64,000 nucleotides of DNA from Rhodovarius crocodyli (GTDB lineage Bacteria > Pseudomonadota > Alphaproteobacteria > Acetobacterales > Acetobacteraceae), in assembly GCA_945901085.1 (NCBI GenBank), contig CAMDJV010000001.1:1-64000 (forward strand), in the 5' to 3' direction. Position numbers and translations under genes: made by a program. The notes beneath the pieces were generated by a model that was not told the DNA's origin, did no database searches, and was given only the letters and a program-made list of their open reading frames with translations. The first letter of the stretch is position 1; every line of letters begins with the position of its first letter. Positions 34,394 through 42,432 of the stretch are shown one piece after another.

Positions 34394-35962
34394 ATGGACA
34401 CCATCGCAACATTGCTAGGCGGCCTTGGCTTGTTCTTCGTGGGCATCCGCCAAGTTGCACAGAATATGCAATCCATGGCGGGCCCGTTCGCCCGCCGCCT
34501 GATCGCCGGGCTGACCCGCAGCCCCATGACCGCGGCGCTGGCCGGGGTCGGGCTGGGCGGGCTGACGCAATCCAGCAGCGCGGTCACCGTCATCACCGCC
34601 AATATGCAGGCGAGCGGGTTGATCACCGTGCAGCGCGCCCTGCCCTTGCTGGCCTGGGCCAATCTCGGCACCACGGCGCTGGTGCTGCTGGCCACGCTGG
34701 ATTTGCGTCTGGCAGCGCTTGTGCTGCTGGGATTTTCGGGGATAATTTCATACCTCAATCTCGATATCGGCGGCCGTTTGCGCCCCTTGCTGCATTCCCT
34801 GGTGGGAATGGGGCTGATGTTCCTCGGCCTAGCCCTGCTCAAGGCCGGCGCCGCTCCGCTGCGTGACACGGAATGGCTGCGCAGCCTGCTCGCCGCCACC
34901 GGCGATGCCGCCCTGCCCGCGTTTGTCCTCGGCGTGGCCGTCACCTTCGTGGCGCAGAGCAGTTCCACTGTCAGCATGATCGCCATCACCATGTTCAATG
35001 CCGGGGCGATGCGCTTCGACGAGGCAGAGATGGCAATCTATGGCGCCTCCCTCGGCTCGGGCTTGGCCACCTTCCTGCTGGCAGCCTCCATGACCGGCAC
35101 CACCAGGCAGCTTGTGCTCTACCAATTCGCTTTCAAGGCGCTGGGCACGCTCATCTACGTGCTGTTGCACCTCGTTGAAGCCATTATTGGCATACCGCTG
35201 ATCTCGGCGCTGCTCTCCCATCTGGCGGTGGAGCAGGACACCCAATTGGCCATGCTTTTCGGGCTCATGCAGATCACAACCGCGCTGGCGATGATCGCGC
35301 TCGACGGCCCGCTGCTGCGCGTGATCGCCCGCTTCGCCCCCCCCAACCCAACCGAGGCGCTCACCCGCCCCGCCTTCATCTATGATGGCGCGCTGCGTGA
35401 TGGCGCAAGCGCGCTCACCCTGGCGGCGCGCGAACAGGCCCGTTTGCTCGCGCGCATCCCCACGCTGCTTGATTCGGTGCGCGAAGGGGCGCAGGGCGCC
35501 TCCATTCCCACCACGGCGCTATCTGCCGCCAGTCAGACGCTGGAAAAGACGGTGGAGGATTTCCTGGCCCAGTTGATCGGCGATGCAGCCAAGGCCGGGC
35601 TGGACCGTGCCAGCATGGCCGAGGCCGTGCGCCTCAGCGCGCGCAACCGAGTGCTGCGGGATTTGCGGGTGGTGGTGAGCGAATTCGCGGCCGGCGCCGC
35701 CCCTATCCCGTCATTGACCGAGGCGCTGCATCTCCTGCTCGAGCAATTGGCCGAAGTGCAGGATGGCGATGATATCGCCACGCTGCTCACCTTGAGCGAA
35801 GATCGCGGCCCAATGATGCGCCGCATCCGTGAGGCCCGCGCCGGGGAGGCCCCGCCCGATATGCTGCGCCAGGCCACCGCGAATTTCGAGCGTGCGGTCT
35901 GGCTGGCGCGCAGCCTGCTACTCATCGACCAGGAGGCGGCGCAAGCCCCGCTACAGGCTTAG
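34394..35962 (+). CDS. Na+/phosphate cotransporter family protein with PhoU-like tail
   Basis: A 522-residue inner-membrane protein of the NptA/PNaS family. The membrane part (about 1-310) has two inverted halves, each with the hallmark QSSS: GGLTQSSSAVTVI near residue 57 and TFVAQSSSTVSMI near residue 190. The cytoplasmic C-terminal region (about 340-515) is helical and PhoU-like. It probably imports inorganic phosphate with sodium. It stands alone and is flanked by inverted copies of a palindromic repeat. Together with secreted nuclease, 5'-nucleotidase and PhnCDE genes it adds to a phosphate-scavenging theme in the window. Confidence 0.87.
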   Translation: MDTIATLLGGLGLFFVGIRQVAQNMQSMAGPFARRLIAGLTRSPMTAALAGVGLGGLTQSSSAVTVITANMQASGLITVQRALPLLAWANLGTTALVLLATLDLRLAALVLLGFSGIISYLNLDIGGRLRPLLHSLVGMGLMFLGLALLKAGAAPLRDTEWLRSLLAATGDAALPAFVLGVAVTFVAQSSSTVSMIAITMFNAGAMRFDEAEMAIYGASLGSGLATFLLAASMTGTTRQLVLYQFAFKALGTLIYVLLHLVEAIIGIPLISALLSHLAVEQDTQLAMLFGLMQITTALAMIALDGPLLRVIARFAPPNPTEALTRPAFIYDGALRDGASALTLAAREQARLLARIPTLLDSVREGAQGASIPTTALSAASQTLEKTVEDFLAQLIGDAAKAGLDRASMAEAVRLSARNRVLRDLRVVVSEFAAGAAPIPSLTEALHLLLEQLAEVQDGDDIATLLTLSEDRGPMMRRIREARAGEAPPDMLRQATANFERAVWLARSLLLIDQEAAQAPLQA

Positions 35963-36000
35963 AGCCTGTTCGGTGAGCCGAGGCGAACGAAACAGGCTCT
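35961..36000 (+). terminator. hairpin overlapping the Na/Pi gene stop
   Basis: AGAGCCTGTT (35961-35970) pairs with AACAGGCTCT (35991-36000). It begins within the stop codon and is the first of three stacked hairpins. It is a candidate terminator followed by CAGCTTTTGTTTG. Confidence 0.5.
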
Positions 36001-36060
36001 CAGCTTTTGTTTGTCGAGCATCATCCGCTCAAACGATTCCGTTTGAACGGATGATGCTCT
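36001..36060 (-). repeat. dispersed palindromic repeat, copy 2 (inverted)
   Basis: On the minus strand this reads AGAGCATCATCCGTTCAAAC-GGAATC-GTTTGAGCGGATGATGCTC with a tail GACAAACAAAAGC (the long stem is 36016-36059). It matches the copy at 34256-34320 in reverse orientation, including the tail, and more loosely the 80-bp repeats at 11106-11260. It is probably a REP-type or miniature element that can also act as a terminator. Confidence 0.65.
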
Positions 36061-36075
36061 AGCCTTTGTTTTACC

Positions 36076-36119
36076 GCATTTTCTGAGCCGCCTTGCGAAG
36101 CCGCAAGGCTTGAAAATGC
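36076..36119. repeat. third hairpin downstream of the Na/Pi gene
   Basis: GCATTTTC...GCCTTGCG-AAG-CCGCAAGGC...GAAAATGC forms a long stem with a small internal mismatch. It lies between the Na/Pi gene and the convergent hydrolase gene, so it probably terminates one or both. Confidence 0.55.
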
Positions 36120-36130
36120 TCTAAGCCCCA

Positions 36131-36979
36131 TCACCCGGCCAGAAAATCCACGATCAACTTCACCTGATCCGCCGCCATCAGCGCCGGCGCATGGCCGCAG
36201 CCCTTGATGGTGGCAAGCGTGGTATTGCCGTGCTGATCCATTCTGGCCGCAGTCTCGGCCGTCAGCAGGTCGGAATGCTCACCGCGCAGCACCAACAACG
36301 GGCGGCTGACCGTCCAATCCCACAGGGCCCAGAGATCGACATCGCTGAGCGGGCCGGCCTGCATGGGCTCGACGATGCGCGGGTCGTAATGCAGATGCAT
36401 GGTGCCATCGGCCGTCATCCGCGCGCTATGCTCGGCCATGTGGCGCCATTGCGCGTCGCTCAACGACCCGAAGGGCGCATGGACCAGCCGCAAATGCGCC
36501 TCCACCGCCGCCAGATTGGCAAAACGCGGCGGCGAATGGCTCAGATAATCGCGGATGCGGGCCAGCGCCGCCTCGGGGATGAAGGGGCCAATATCATTGA
36601 GCACCATCCGGCCCAGGCGATCAAAGGGCAGGCTCACCAGCCCCATGCCGATCAGCCCCCCCATGGAGGTGCCAACCCAATCATAATCGCCCAACTCCGC
36701 CAGCAGGGGCGTGAGCACCGCCACATAGGTCGGCACCGCATAGAGCATGCCCGCCGGCAGCCAGCCGGAGATGCCGCGGCCGGGAATATCCGGGCAGATC
36801 ACCCGCCGCCCCTGCGCCGCCAGGGCCTGGGCCAGCACATCGAAATCCCGGCCATTGCGGGTCAACCCATGGACGCAGACCACGGGCTTGCCCGAGGCTG
36901 GCCCCCATTCATGCCAACGCAGCGAGACGGCACCCCCCTCAAAGGGGCAGTGCATGCTGCCCGTTCGCGGATATTCCAT
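36131..36979 (-). CDS. alpha/beta hydrolase
   Basis: A 282-residue alpha/beta hydrolase. VCVHGLTRNGRDFD carries the oxyanion-hole HG, GTSMGGLIGM the nucleophilic elbow with Ser, LRGEHSDLLT the acid and IKGCGHAPAL the catalytic His. The start ATG 36979 shares its A with the CoA-transferase stop (TGATG), so the two genes are coupled. Coupling suggests it hydrolyses an ester or thioester from the CoA-transferase route, but no substrate can be named. Confidence 0.85.
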   Translation of the reverse strand: MEYPRTGSMHCPFEGGAVSLRWHEWGPASGKPVVCVHGLTRNGRDFDVLAQALAAQGRRVICPDIPGRGISGWLPAGMLYAVPTYVAVLTPLLAELGDYDWVGTSMGGLIGMGLVSLPFDRLGRMVLNDIGPFIPEAALARIRDYLSHSPPRFANLAAVEAHLRLVHAPFGSLSDAQWRHMAEHSARMTADGTMHLHYDPRIVEPMQAGPLSDVDLWALWDWTVSRPLLVLRGEHSDLLTAETAARMDQHGNTTLATIKGCGHAPALMAADQVKLIVDFLAG

Positions 36980-38184
36980 CACACGATGCCTCTCTCCCGC
37001 AGCGCCGCCACCTCGGCCGCCGACATGCCAAGAATATCGCACAGGACATGCTGGCTATGCTCGCCCAAAATCGGCGGTGCCGAGCGGTAATCCGCCGGCG
37101 TTGCCGACATTTTGACCGGATTGGCGATGACCTTCACCACCTCGCCCGAGCCATGGGTCATTTCCACCACCATCTCGCGCGCCACCACATGGGGGTCGGC
37201 AAAGACCTGCTCGAGCGTGTTGATCGGCCCGCAGCCAATCTTCAGCGCCTCAAGCTTGTCCACCCACTCCGTGGTGGTCAGCGTCTTCATCACCGGGGTG
37301 AGGGTGGCGGTCACGAGGTCCCGATTGGCCACGCGATTGGGATTGGTGGCGAAGCGCTCGTCAGTGAGCAAATGCGCCAGCCCCGTATTCTCGCAGAACC
37401 GAGCAAAAGTCGGGTCATTGCCCACCGCCAAAATCAGGTAGCCATCCTTGGTCGGAAATTCCTGATAGGGCGAAATATTGGGGTGCTGGTTGCCCAGACG
37501 CGGCGGATTTTCGCCGGTGCTGAGGTAATTCATCCCCTGATTGGCCAGCCAGGCGACATGGGTATCCAGCATGCCGATATCGATCTGCTGGCCCTGGCCC
37601 GTCGCGTCGCGGTGGCGCAGCGCCGCCAGGATGCCGATGCAGCCGTAAAGCCCGGCAAAGAGATCAGCCACCGGAATGCCCACTTTCTGGGGCGCGCCAT
37701 TCGGCTCGCCGGTCAGGCTCATCACGCCCCCCATGGCCTGGATCAGCGCGTCATAGCCCGGCCGCGGCGCATAAGGGCCGGTCTGGCCGAAGCCGGTGAT
37801 CGAGCAATAAATCAGCCGGGGGAATTTCTTGGAGAGTTGCTCCCAGCCCAGGCCATATTTCGCCAGGGCGCCCACCTTGAAGTTCTCGACCAGCATATCG
37901 CAGCTCTCAAGCAGCTTCAGCACGATGGCCTGGGCCTCAGGCTTGGCGATATCAAGCGTGAGCGACTTCTTGTTGCGGTTCACGCCAACGAAATAGGCGC
38001 TCTCCTTGGTGTTCGGCACGAAGGGAGGGGCAAAGCCGCGGGTATCGTCGCCCGCATCGGGCCGCTCGATCTTGATCACCTCGGCGCCGAGATCGCCCAG
38101 CATCTGGGTGCAGGTCGGCCCCGCCAAGACGCGGGTGAGGTCGAGGACGCGAAGGCCCTTCAGGGGGCCGCTGGGTTCAGACAT
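36979..38184 (-). CDS. CaiB/BaiF (family III) CoA-transferase
   Basis: A 401-residue class III CoA-transferase moving CoA between carboxylic acids. It opens GPLKGLRVLDLTRVLAGPTC, the family signature, then LGAEVIKIERPDAGDDTR; the catalytic Asp is expected in the middle (near GYDALIQAMGG, GIPVADLFAGLYG). ATG 38184 has AGGAG ten bases upstream. The downstream hydrolase is coupled; the upstream gene is a Pht5-like binding protein 49 bp away. The three may form one catabolic operon with the Bug gene at 39458. Confidence 0.9.
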   Translation of the reverse strand: MSEPSGPLKGLRVLDLTRVLAGPTCTQMLGDLGAEVIKIERPDAGDDTRGFAPPFVPNTKESAYFVGVNRNKKSLTLDIAKPEAQAIVLKLLESCDMLVENFKVGALAKYGLGWEQLSKKFPRLIYCSITGFGQTGPYAPRPGYDALIQAMGGVMSLTGEPNGAPQKVGIPVADLFAGLYGCIGILAALRHRDATGQGQQIDIGMLDTHVAWLANQGMNYLSTGENPPRLGNQHPNISPYQEFPTKDGYLILAVGNDPTFARFCENTGLAHLLTDERFATNPNRVANRDLVTATLTPVMKTLTTTEWVDKLEALKIGCGPINTLEQVFADPHVVAREMVVEMTHGSGEVVKVIANPVKMSATPADYRSAPPILGEHSQHVLCDILGMSAAEVAALRERGIV

Positions 38185-38232
38185 GGTTTCAATTCTCCTG
38201 GACCCCGCTTTCATCACGCGGGGGGGAAACTG

Positions 38233-39186
38233 TCACCCCTCCGTCAGCACACTCGGGTGGAAGAGCTCTTCCGGGGAAATATCCCGCGCCGCCAGCCCAT
38301 CGGCCAGGGCAAAGCGGATCATCGCCGCCACCTCATCGCGGTTGCGGGCAAAGCCATAGGGCCATGGGTCACCACCCATGATCGCCATCTGCTCCTCAAA
38401 GGCCGAGGCCAGCCACGGCATGGAGACGCGCAGCACATTGACCAGCCGCAACTCGGCCAGGGAGATCTCCCGCGCCTTGGCAAAAGCCCGATAAAGCTCC
38501 ACCGCCAGCCAGGGATGGGCGGCGGCAATGTCGCGCCGCAGCGCCAGGCAATGCATGATGGGGAAGAAGCCGGTGGCCTTATGCCAGGCCTTCTCCTCGG
38601 CCGCGTAATCGGGCCAAAGTCGCGTCACCACGCCCTGTCCAAGCGATGCCGGGATGCGCGGGCCGATCAGCGCATCCACCGCACCTGTCTCCAGCGCCGC
38701 CATCGGGTCCATCCCCAACGGCGTCAGATCATGGCCAGGCGGCGGCGCAATGGCCACCCGCTCGCCGCCGCTGCGCCAACGGATGGAGGTGGTGTCCACA
38801 CCATATTGCTCGCGCAGGAAGCCGCGCACCCACAACGCCGCGGTCTGCTGGAATTCCGGCAGGGCGATGCTGCGCCCGGCCAGATCGGCAGCCGAATGAA
38901 TGCCCCGGTCATTGCGAATATAGACCGCAGAATGCCGAAACGCCCGGGAGAGGAAGATGGGCAGCCCGATATAGGGCGAATCCCCACGCGCCGTGGTCAC
39001 GATGTGGCTGCCCATGGACAGCTCAGAAATATCAAACGCCTTGTCGCGCAACGCCCGGCGGAAAATATCCTCAGGTTCGCCAGGGAGAAAAACCAGATCC
39101 ACGCCGGGCACTGTCACCCGCCCATCCATCAGCGGCCGGGTGCGGTCCGAGGCGACGCAGGCCAGGGTGAGGGTGATTTTCGCCAT
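38233..39186 (-). CDS. 4,5-dihydroxyphthalate-decarboxylase-like / substrate-binding-fold protein
   Basis: A 317-residue protein with the periplasmic-binding fold but no signal peptide. It starts MAKITLTLACVASDRTRPLM, with DGRVTVPGVDLVFLP and FDISELSMGSHIVTTARGDS, and later YIGLPIFLSRAFRH. This pattern matches proteins annotated as Pht5-type 4,5-dihydroxyphthalate decarboxylase, a cytoplasmic offshoot of NMT1-like binding proteins. The decarboxylase role is therefore only a family-level suggestion. Its start overlaps the stop of the broken fragment upstream (TGATG). Confidence 0.7.
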   Translation of the reverse strand: MAKITLTLACVASDRTRPLMDGRVTVPGVDLVFLPGEPEDIFRRALRDKAFDISELSMGSHIVTTARGDSPYIGLPIFLSRAFRHSAVYIRNDRGIHSAADLAGRSIALPEFQQTAALWVRGFLREQYGVDTTSIRWRSGGERVAIAPPPGHDLTPLGMDPMAALETGAVDALIGPRIPASLGQGVVTRLWPDYAAEEKAWHKATGFFPIMHCLALRRDIAAAHPWLAVELYRAFAKAREISLAELRLVNVLRVSMPWLASAFEEQMAIMGGDPWPYGFARNRDEVAAMIRFALADGLAARDISPEELFHPSVLTEG

Positions 39187-39461
39187 CAGAGGTTTTCCGG
39201 AATGAAGGGCAGGCGGTTCGGCCGGGTGCCAAGCGCCGAGAAGATGCCGCCGGCAATAGCGGCAATGGCAGGCGCCATGGAGGCCTCGCCGGCACCGAGC
39301 GGGCGCGCCTCAGGGCGAATGATCAATTCGGTGGTCACCCGCGGCACATCGGCAAAGCGCAGCACCGGCTATTCCTCCCAGGAATCGCTGGTGATGCGCT
39401 GCCCGTCATGGCGCGCCTGCTCATGCAGCGCGACCGAGACGCCATCGAGGGAAAAGCTCAT
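39186..39461 (-). pseudogene. C-terminal fragment of a molybdenum hydroxylase large subunit, with an in-frame TAG
   Basis: The minus strand from ATG 39461 reads MSFSLDGVSVALHEQARHDG, then RITSDSWEE, then TAG at 39368 or nearby, then continues in the same frame as PVLRFADVPRVTTEL, LGAGEASMAPAIAAIAGGIF and ends RLPFIPENL at 39186. This is the closing region of xanthine-dehydrogenase or isoquinoline-1-oxidoreductase beta-type subunits; family members have EYPVLR or similar exactly where the TAG falls. The rest of a roughly 700-residue gene is absent and its place is taken by a Bug gene, which overlaps it by ATGA. It is a decayed remnant, or a tiny stand-alone domain if the TAG is a sequencing error. 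Confidence 0.7.
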
Positions 39462-40426
39462 GCCGGGGTGATCCGGGCGAGCCGAATATACTCGGCCTGG
39501 CGGATGATATCGGCGCGCAGAAACGCATCGAATTCGGCCATGCTCATGGCCATGGGCTCAGCGCCCGCGCGGGACTGGGCATCGCGCGTTTCCGGCCGGC
39601 GGAGATAGGCGTTGATCTCCGCGTTCAGCCGCCCAAGGATGGGCTCGGGCGTGCCGACCGGCGCCATCACGCCCAGCCAGATACTGGCCTCATAGCCCGG
39701 CAGGGTCTCGGCCACCGTCGGCAGGTCGGGCATCAGCACATTGCGAGTGGGGCCGGTGGTGGCGAGCCCCCGCACCCGACCGCCCACCACCTGCTCACGC
39801 ACGGTGGGAATGGCATCGAACATGATGGGCACCTGCCCCGCGACCAGCGCAGTGCGGGCCTCGTTGGAGCCCCGGAAGGGAATATGCTGCGCCTGCACGC
39901 CAGCCATGGAGAGAAACACCTCACCGGCGATATGATAAGGCGTGCCCGGGCCGGAGGAGGCGTAATCATATCGCCCCGGATTGGCCCGCAGCAGGGCGAT
40001 CAACTCAGACACCGAATTCGCCGGCACCGAGGGGTGCACCACCAGCGCGTGGCGGGCGATATTCACCGCCGCCACCGGCGCGAAGTCGCGCATCAGCTGA
40101 TAGGGGCGATTGGGCAGCAGGGTTTCATTGGCCGTATGGGTATTGCTCATCAGCAGCAGGGTGTGGCCATCAGCCGCCGCCTTGGCCACCACATCGGTAC
40201 CAATCACCGCCCCTGCCCCGGGCCGGTTCTCCACCACCACCGGCTGGCCGAGTGCGGCACTCAGCGGCTCCTGCAACGCCCGCGCGCCAACATCGGCGCT
40301 GCCGCCCAGGCCGAAGGGCACGAAAATGCGGATGGGCCGCGAAGGCCAAGCCTGCGCTAGGGCCGGCGCCGCCAGCGGTAGGACAGGCGCCGCCAGCGCG
40401 GAGAGCAGCAATACACGTCGTTGCAT
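39458..40426 (-). CDS. Bug/TctC-type periplasmic solute-binding protein
   Basis: A 322-residue receptor with a signal peptide (MQRRVLLLSALAAPVLPLAA, cleaved after ALAQA) and mature start WPSRPIRIFVPFGLGGSADV. It keeps VVVENRPGAGAVIGT and the ligand-loop HIPFRGSNEARTAL. No TctA/TctB partner is near. It is the second of three Bug genes in the window and is diverged from the other two. It is read with the CoA-transferase group downstream and may import the acid they use. Confidence 0.9.
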   Translation of the reverse strand: MQRRVLLLSALAAPVLPLAAPALAQAWPSRPIRIFVPFGLGGSADVGARALQEPLSAALGQPVVVENRPGAGAVIGTDVVAKAAADGHTLLLMSNTHTANETLLPNRPYQLMRDFAPVAAVNIARHALVVHPSVPANSVSELIALLRANPGRYDYASSGPGTPYHIAGEVFLSMAGVQAQHIPFRGSNEARTALVAGQVPIMFDAIPTVREQVVGGRVRGLATTGPTRNVLMPDLPTVAETLPGYEASIWLGVMAPVGTPEPILGRLNAEINAYLRRPETRDAQSRAGAEPMAMSMAEFDAFLRADIIRQAEYIRLARITPA

Positions 40427-40558
40427 CGAAAAACCCCTTTTGGACCTCGCCCGGGCGCTTCATCGGGCGCGGCGCGCCATCGCGCAAGCCTGCTGGCCCA
40501 TGACCCTTGCCGAGCCTGCCACGCCGAACCATTCTGCCCCCGCCCAAAGGAGATTCCC

Positions 40559-41434
40559 ATGCCCAGCCTGCGCACCACTGACGGCGTTGACCTGCATTAC
40601 GAGGATGTGGGCGAAGGCACGCCCATGGTCTTCGTGCATGAATTTGCCGGCGACCACCGCGCCTGGGAGGCGCAGCTGCGCTTCTTCGCCCGCCGCTATC
40701 GCTGCATCGCTTTCGCCGCCCGCGGCTATCCGCCTTCGGCCGTGCCCGCCGACCCGGCCTCCTATAGCCAAGACCGCGCCACGGATGACATTGCCGAGGT
40801 GATCCAAAAGCTCAACCTAGCGCCCGCCCACGTCGTGGGCCTCTCCATGGGCGGCTTCGCCACCCTGCATCTGGGCCTGCGCTACCCACATCTGGCCCGC
40901 AGCCTGGTGGCTGCCGGGGTGGGCTATGGCGCCTCGCCCGATAAGCGCGAGCAATTCTGGGCCGAAACCGATGCCACCATCGCCCGCATCCGCGCCGAGG
41001 GCATGGCCCAGATGGCCGATATCTATGGCCATGGTCCGACCCGCCTGATCTTCGAGCAGAAAGACCCGCGCGGCTTCGCCGAATTCATCACCCAACTGGC
41101 CGAGCACAGCACCGAGGGCTCAGCACTCACCATGCAAGGCGTGCAACGCCAGCGCCCCTCGCTATGGGATCTGCGCGAGGGCTTCGCCAAGATGACCACG
41201 CCCACCCTGGTCATCGCCGGCGATGAGGATGACCCCACATTGGAAGCCTCCATCTTCCTCAAGCGCACCATCCACAGCTCGGCCCTGCTGGTGATGCCCA
41301 AATGCGGCCACACCATGAACCTGGAGGACCCCGATGCCTTTAATCGCGCCGTCCTGGAGTTCGTCACCCATGTTGATGCCGGCACCTGGCGCAATCGGAT
41401 CCCCGCCAGCCTCTCGGGCGGAATCATCCGCTGA
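40559..41434 (+). CDS. alpha/beta hydrolase
   Basis: A 291-residue hydrolase with VFVHEFAGDHRAWEAQLRFF (oxyanion region), the nucleophile elbow VVGLSMGGFATL, an acid in IAGDEDDPTLE and the catalytic His in PKCGHTMNLEDP. The start is ATG 40559 with AAAGGAGA upstream. It resembles the carboxylesterase or enol-lactonase group. It is transcribed divergently from the Bug gene across 132 bp and stands alone on the plus strand. Confidence 0.86.
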   Translation: MPSLRTTDGVDLHYEDVGEGTPMVFVHEFAGDHRAWEAQLRFFARRYRCIAFAARGYPPSAVPADPASYSQDRATDDIAEVIQKLNLAPAHVVGLSMGGFATLHLGLRYPHLARSLVAAGVGYGASPDKREQFWAETDATIARIRAEGMAQMADIYGHGPTRLIFEQKDPRGFAEFITQLAEHSTEGSALTMQGVQRQRPSLWDLREGFAKMTTPTLVIAGDEDDPTLEASIFLKRTIHSSALLVMPKCGHTMNLEDPDAFNRAVLEFVTHVDAGTWRNRIPASLSGGIIR

Positions 41435-41467
41435 AAATAAGCCATTATTGCCGTCCATGAGGCGGGC

Positions 41468-42409
41468 ATGAGCACGCCCGCCATTTCCGTCGTCATCCCC
41501 TGCTACAATGAGCAGGAGGTCCTGCCCGAATTCCACGCCCGCATCACTGCGGCGATGGAGGGCATCGGCCTGCCCTTTGAGCTGGTCTATGTGAATGACG
41601 GCTCGCGCGATGGCACGCTGGCCTTGATGCTGCAGGCCCAGGCGGGCGACCCTCGGGTGGCGGTGGTCAATCTCAGCCGCAATTTCGGCAAGGAAATCGC
41701 CCTCACCGCGGGGCTGGATCATGCCGCCTGCAGCGAGGCGGTGGTGGTGATCGATGCTGACCTGCAGGACCCGCCGGAGGTGATCCCCGCCCTCGTCGCC
41801 GCCTGGCGCCAGGGCTTTGACGTGGCCTATGCCCAGCGCTCGGTCCGCCATGGCGAATCATGGCTCAAGCGCGTCACGGCGGCGGGGTTCTACCGGGTGA
41901 TGCAACGCCTGGGCGGGCGGGTGCAATTGCCGCAGGACACCGGCGATTTCCGCCTGATGTCGCGCCGCTCACTCGATGCGCTACTGCAATTGCGCGAACA
42001 GCATCGTTTCATGAAGGGGCTATTCGCCTGGGTGGGCTTCCCCTCGGTGGCGGTGCCCTATGACCGGGCACCGCGCGCGGCTGGCACCACCAAATGGAAT
42101 TGGTGGAAGCTGTGGAACCTCTCGCTGGAGGGGATCACCAGCTTCACCGTGGGGCCGCTGAAAATCGCCAGCTATCTGGGCCTGGGCATCGCCTTCATCT
42201 CGGCCGCCTATATCGTGCAATTGCTGCTGCGCACCCTGCTCTTTGGCAATCCGGTGGCGGGCTATCCCAGCCTGATGGCCGCGGTGCTCTTCCTGGGCGG
42301 CGTGCAGATGATGATGCTGGGCATTATCGGCGAATATCTCGGCCGGGTGTTCAATGAGACCAAGGGCCGGCCGCTTTATATCGTGGAGCGGCATATCCCC
42401 AGCGGCTGA
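41468..42409 (+). CDS. GtrB-like polyprenyl-phosphate glycosyltransferase
   Basis: A 313-residue family 2 glycosyltransferase of the dolichol-phosphate-mannose-synthase / GtrB group. VVIPCYNEQEVLPEF starts the GT-A fold; the nucleotide-binding VIDADLQDPPE holds the DXD; DTGDFRLMSRR and HRFMKGLFAWVGF are typical of GtrB/ArnC. Two C-terminal membrane helices (about 228-255 and 265-290) anchor it. It should load a sugar onto undecaprenyl phosphate for periplasmic transfer. The convergent membrane protein next to it could be the partner GT-C enzyme. Confidence 0.9.
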   Translation: MSTPAISVVIPCYNEQEVLPEFHARITAAMEGIGLPFELVYVNDGSRDGTLALMLQAQAGDPRVAVVNLSRNFGKEIALTAGLDHAACSEAVVVIDADLQDPPEVIPALVAAWRQGFDVAYAQRSVRHGESWLKRVTAAGFYRVMQRLGGRVQLPQDTGDFRLMSRRSLDALLQLREQHRFMKGLFAWVGFPSVAVPYDRAPRAAGTTKWNWWKLWNLSLEGITSFTVGPLKIASYLGLGIAFISAAYIVQLLLRTLLFGNPVAGYPSLMAAVLFLGGVQMMMLGIIGEYLGRVFNETKGRPLYIVERHIPSG

Positions 42410-42432
42410 AGTCTGGGCCTTCGCGCATACGC

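Noticed and set aside
37048-39471. An 807-codon open frame on the plus strand across the CoA-transferase and Pht5-like genes
   Set aside because: Antisense to well-recognised genes; its translation is His/Arg/Gly-rich low-complexity sequence typical of opposite frames in GC-rich DNA.
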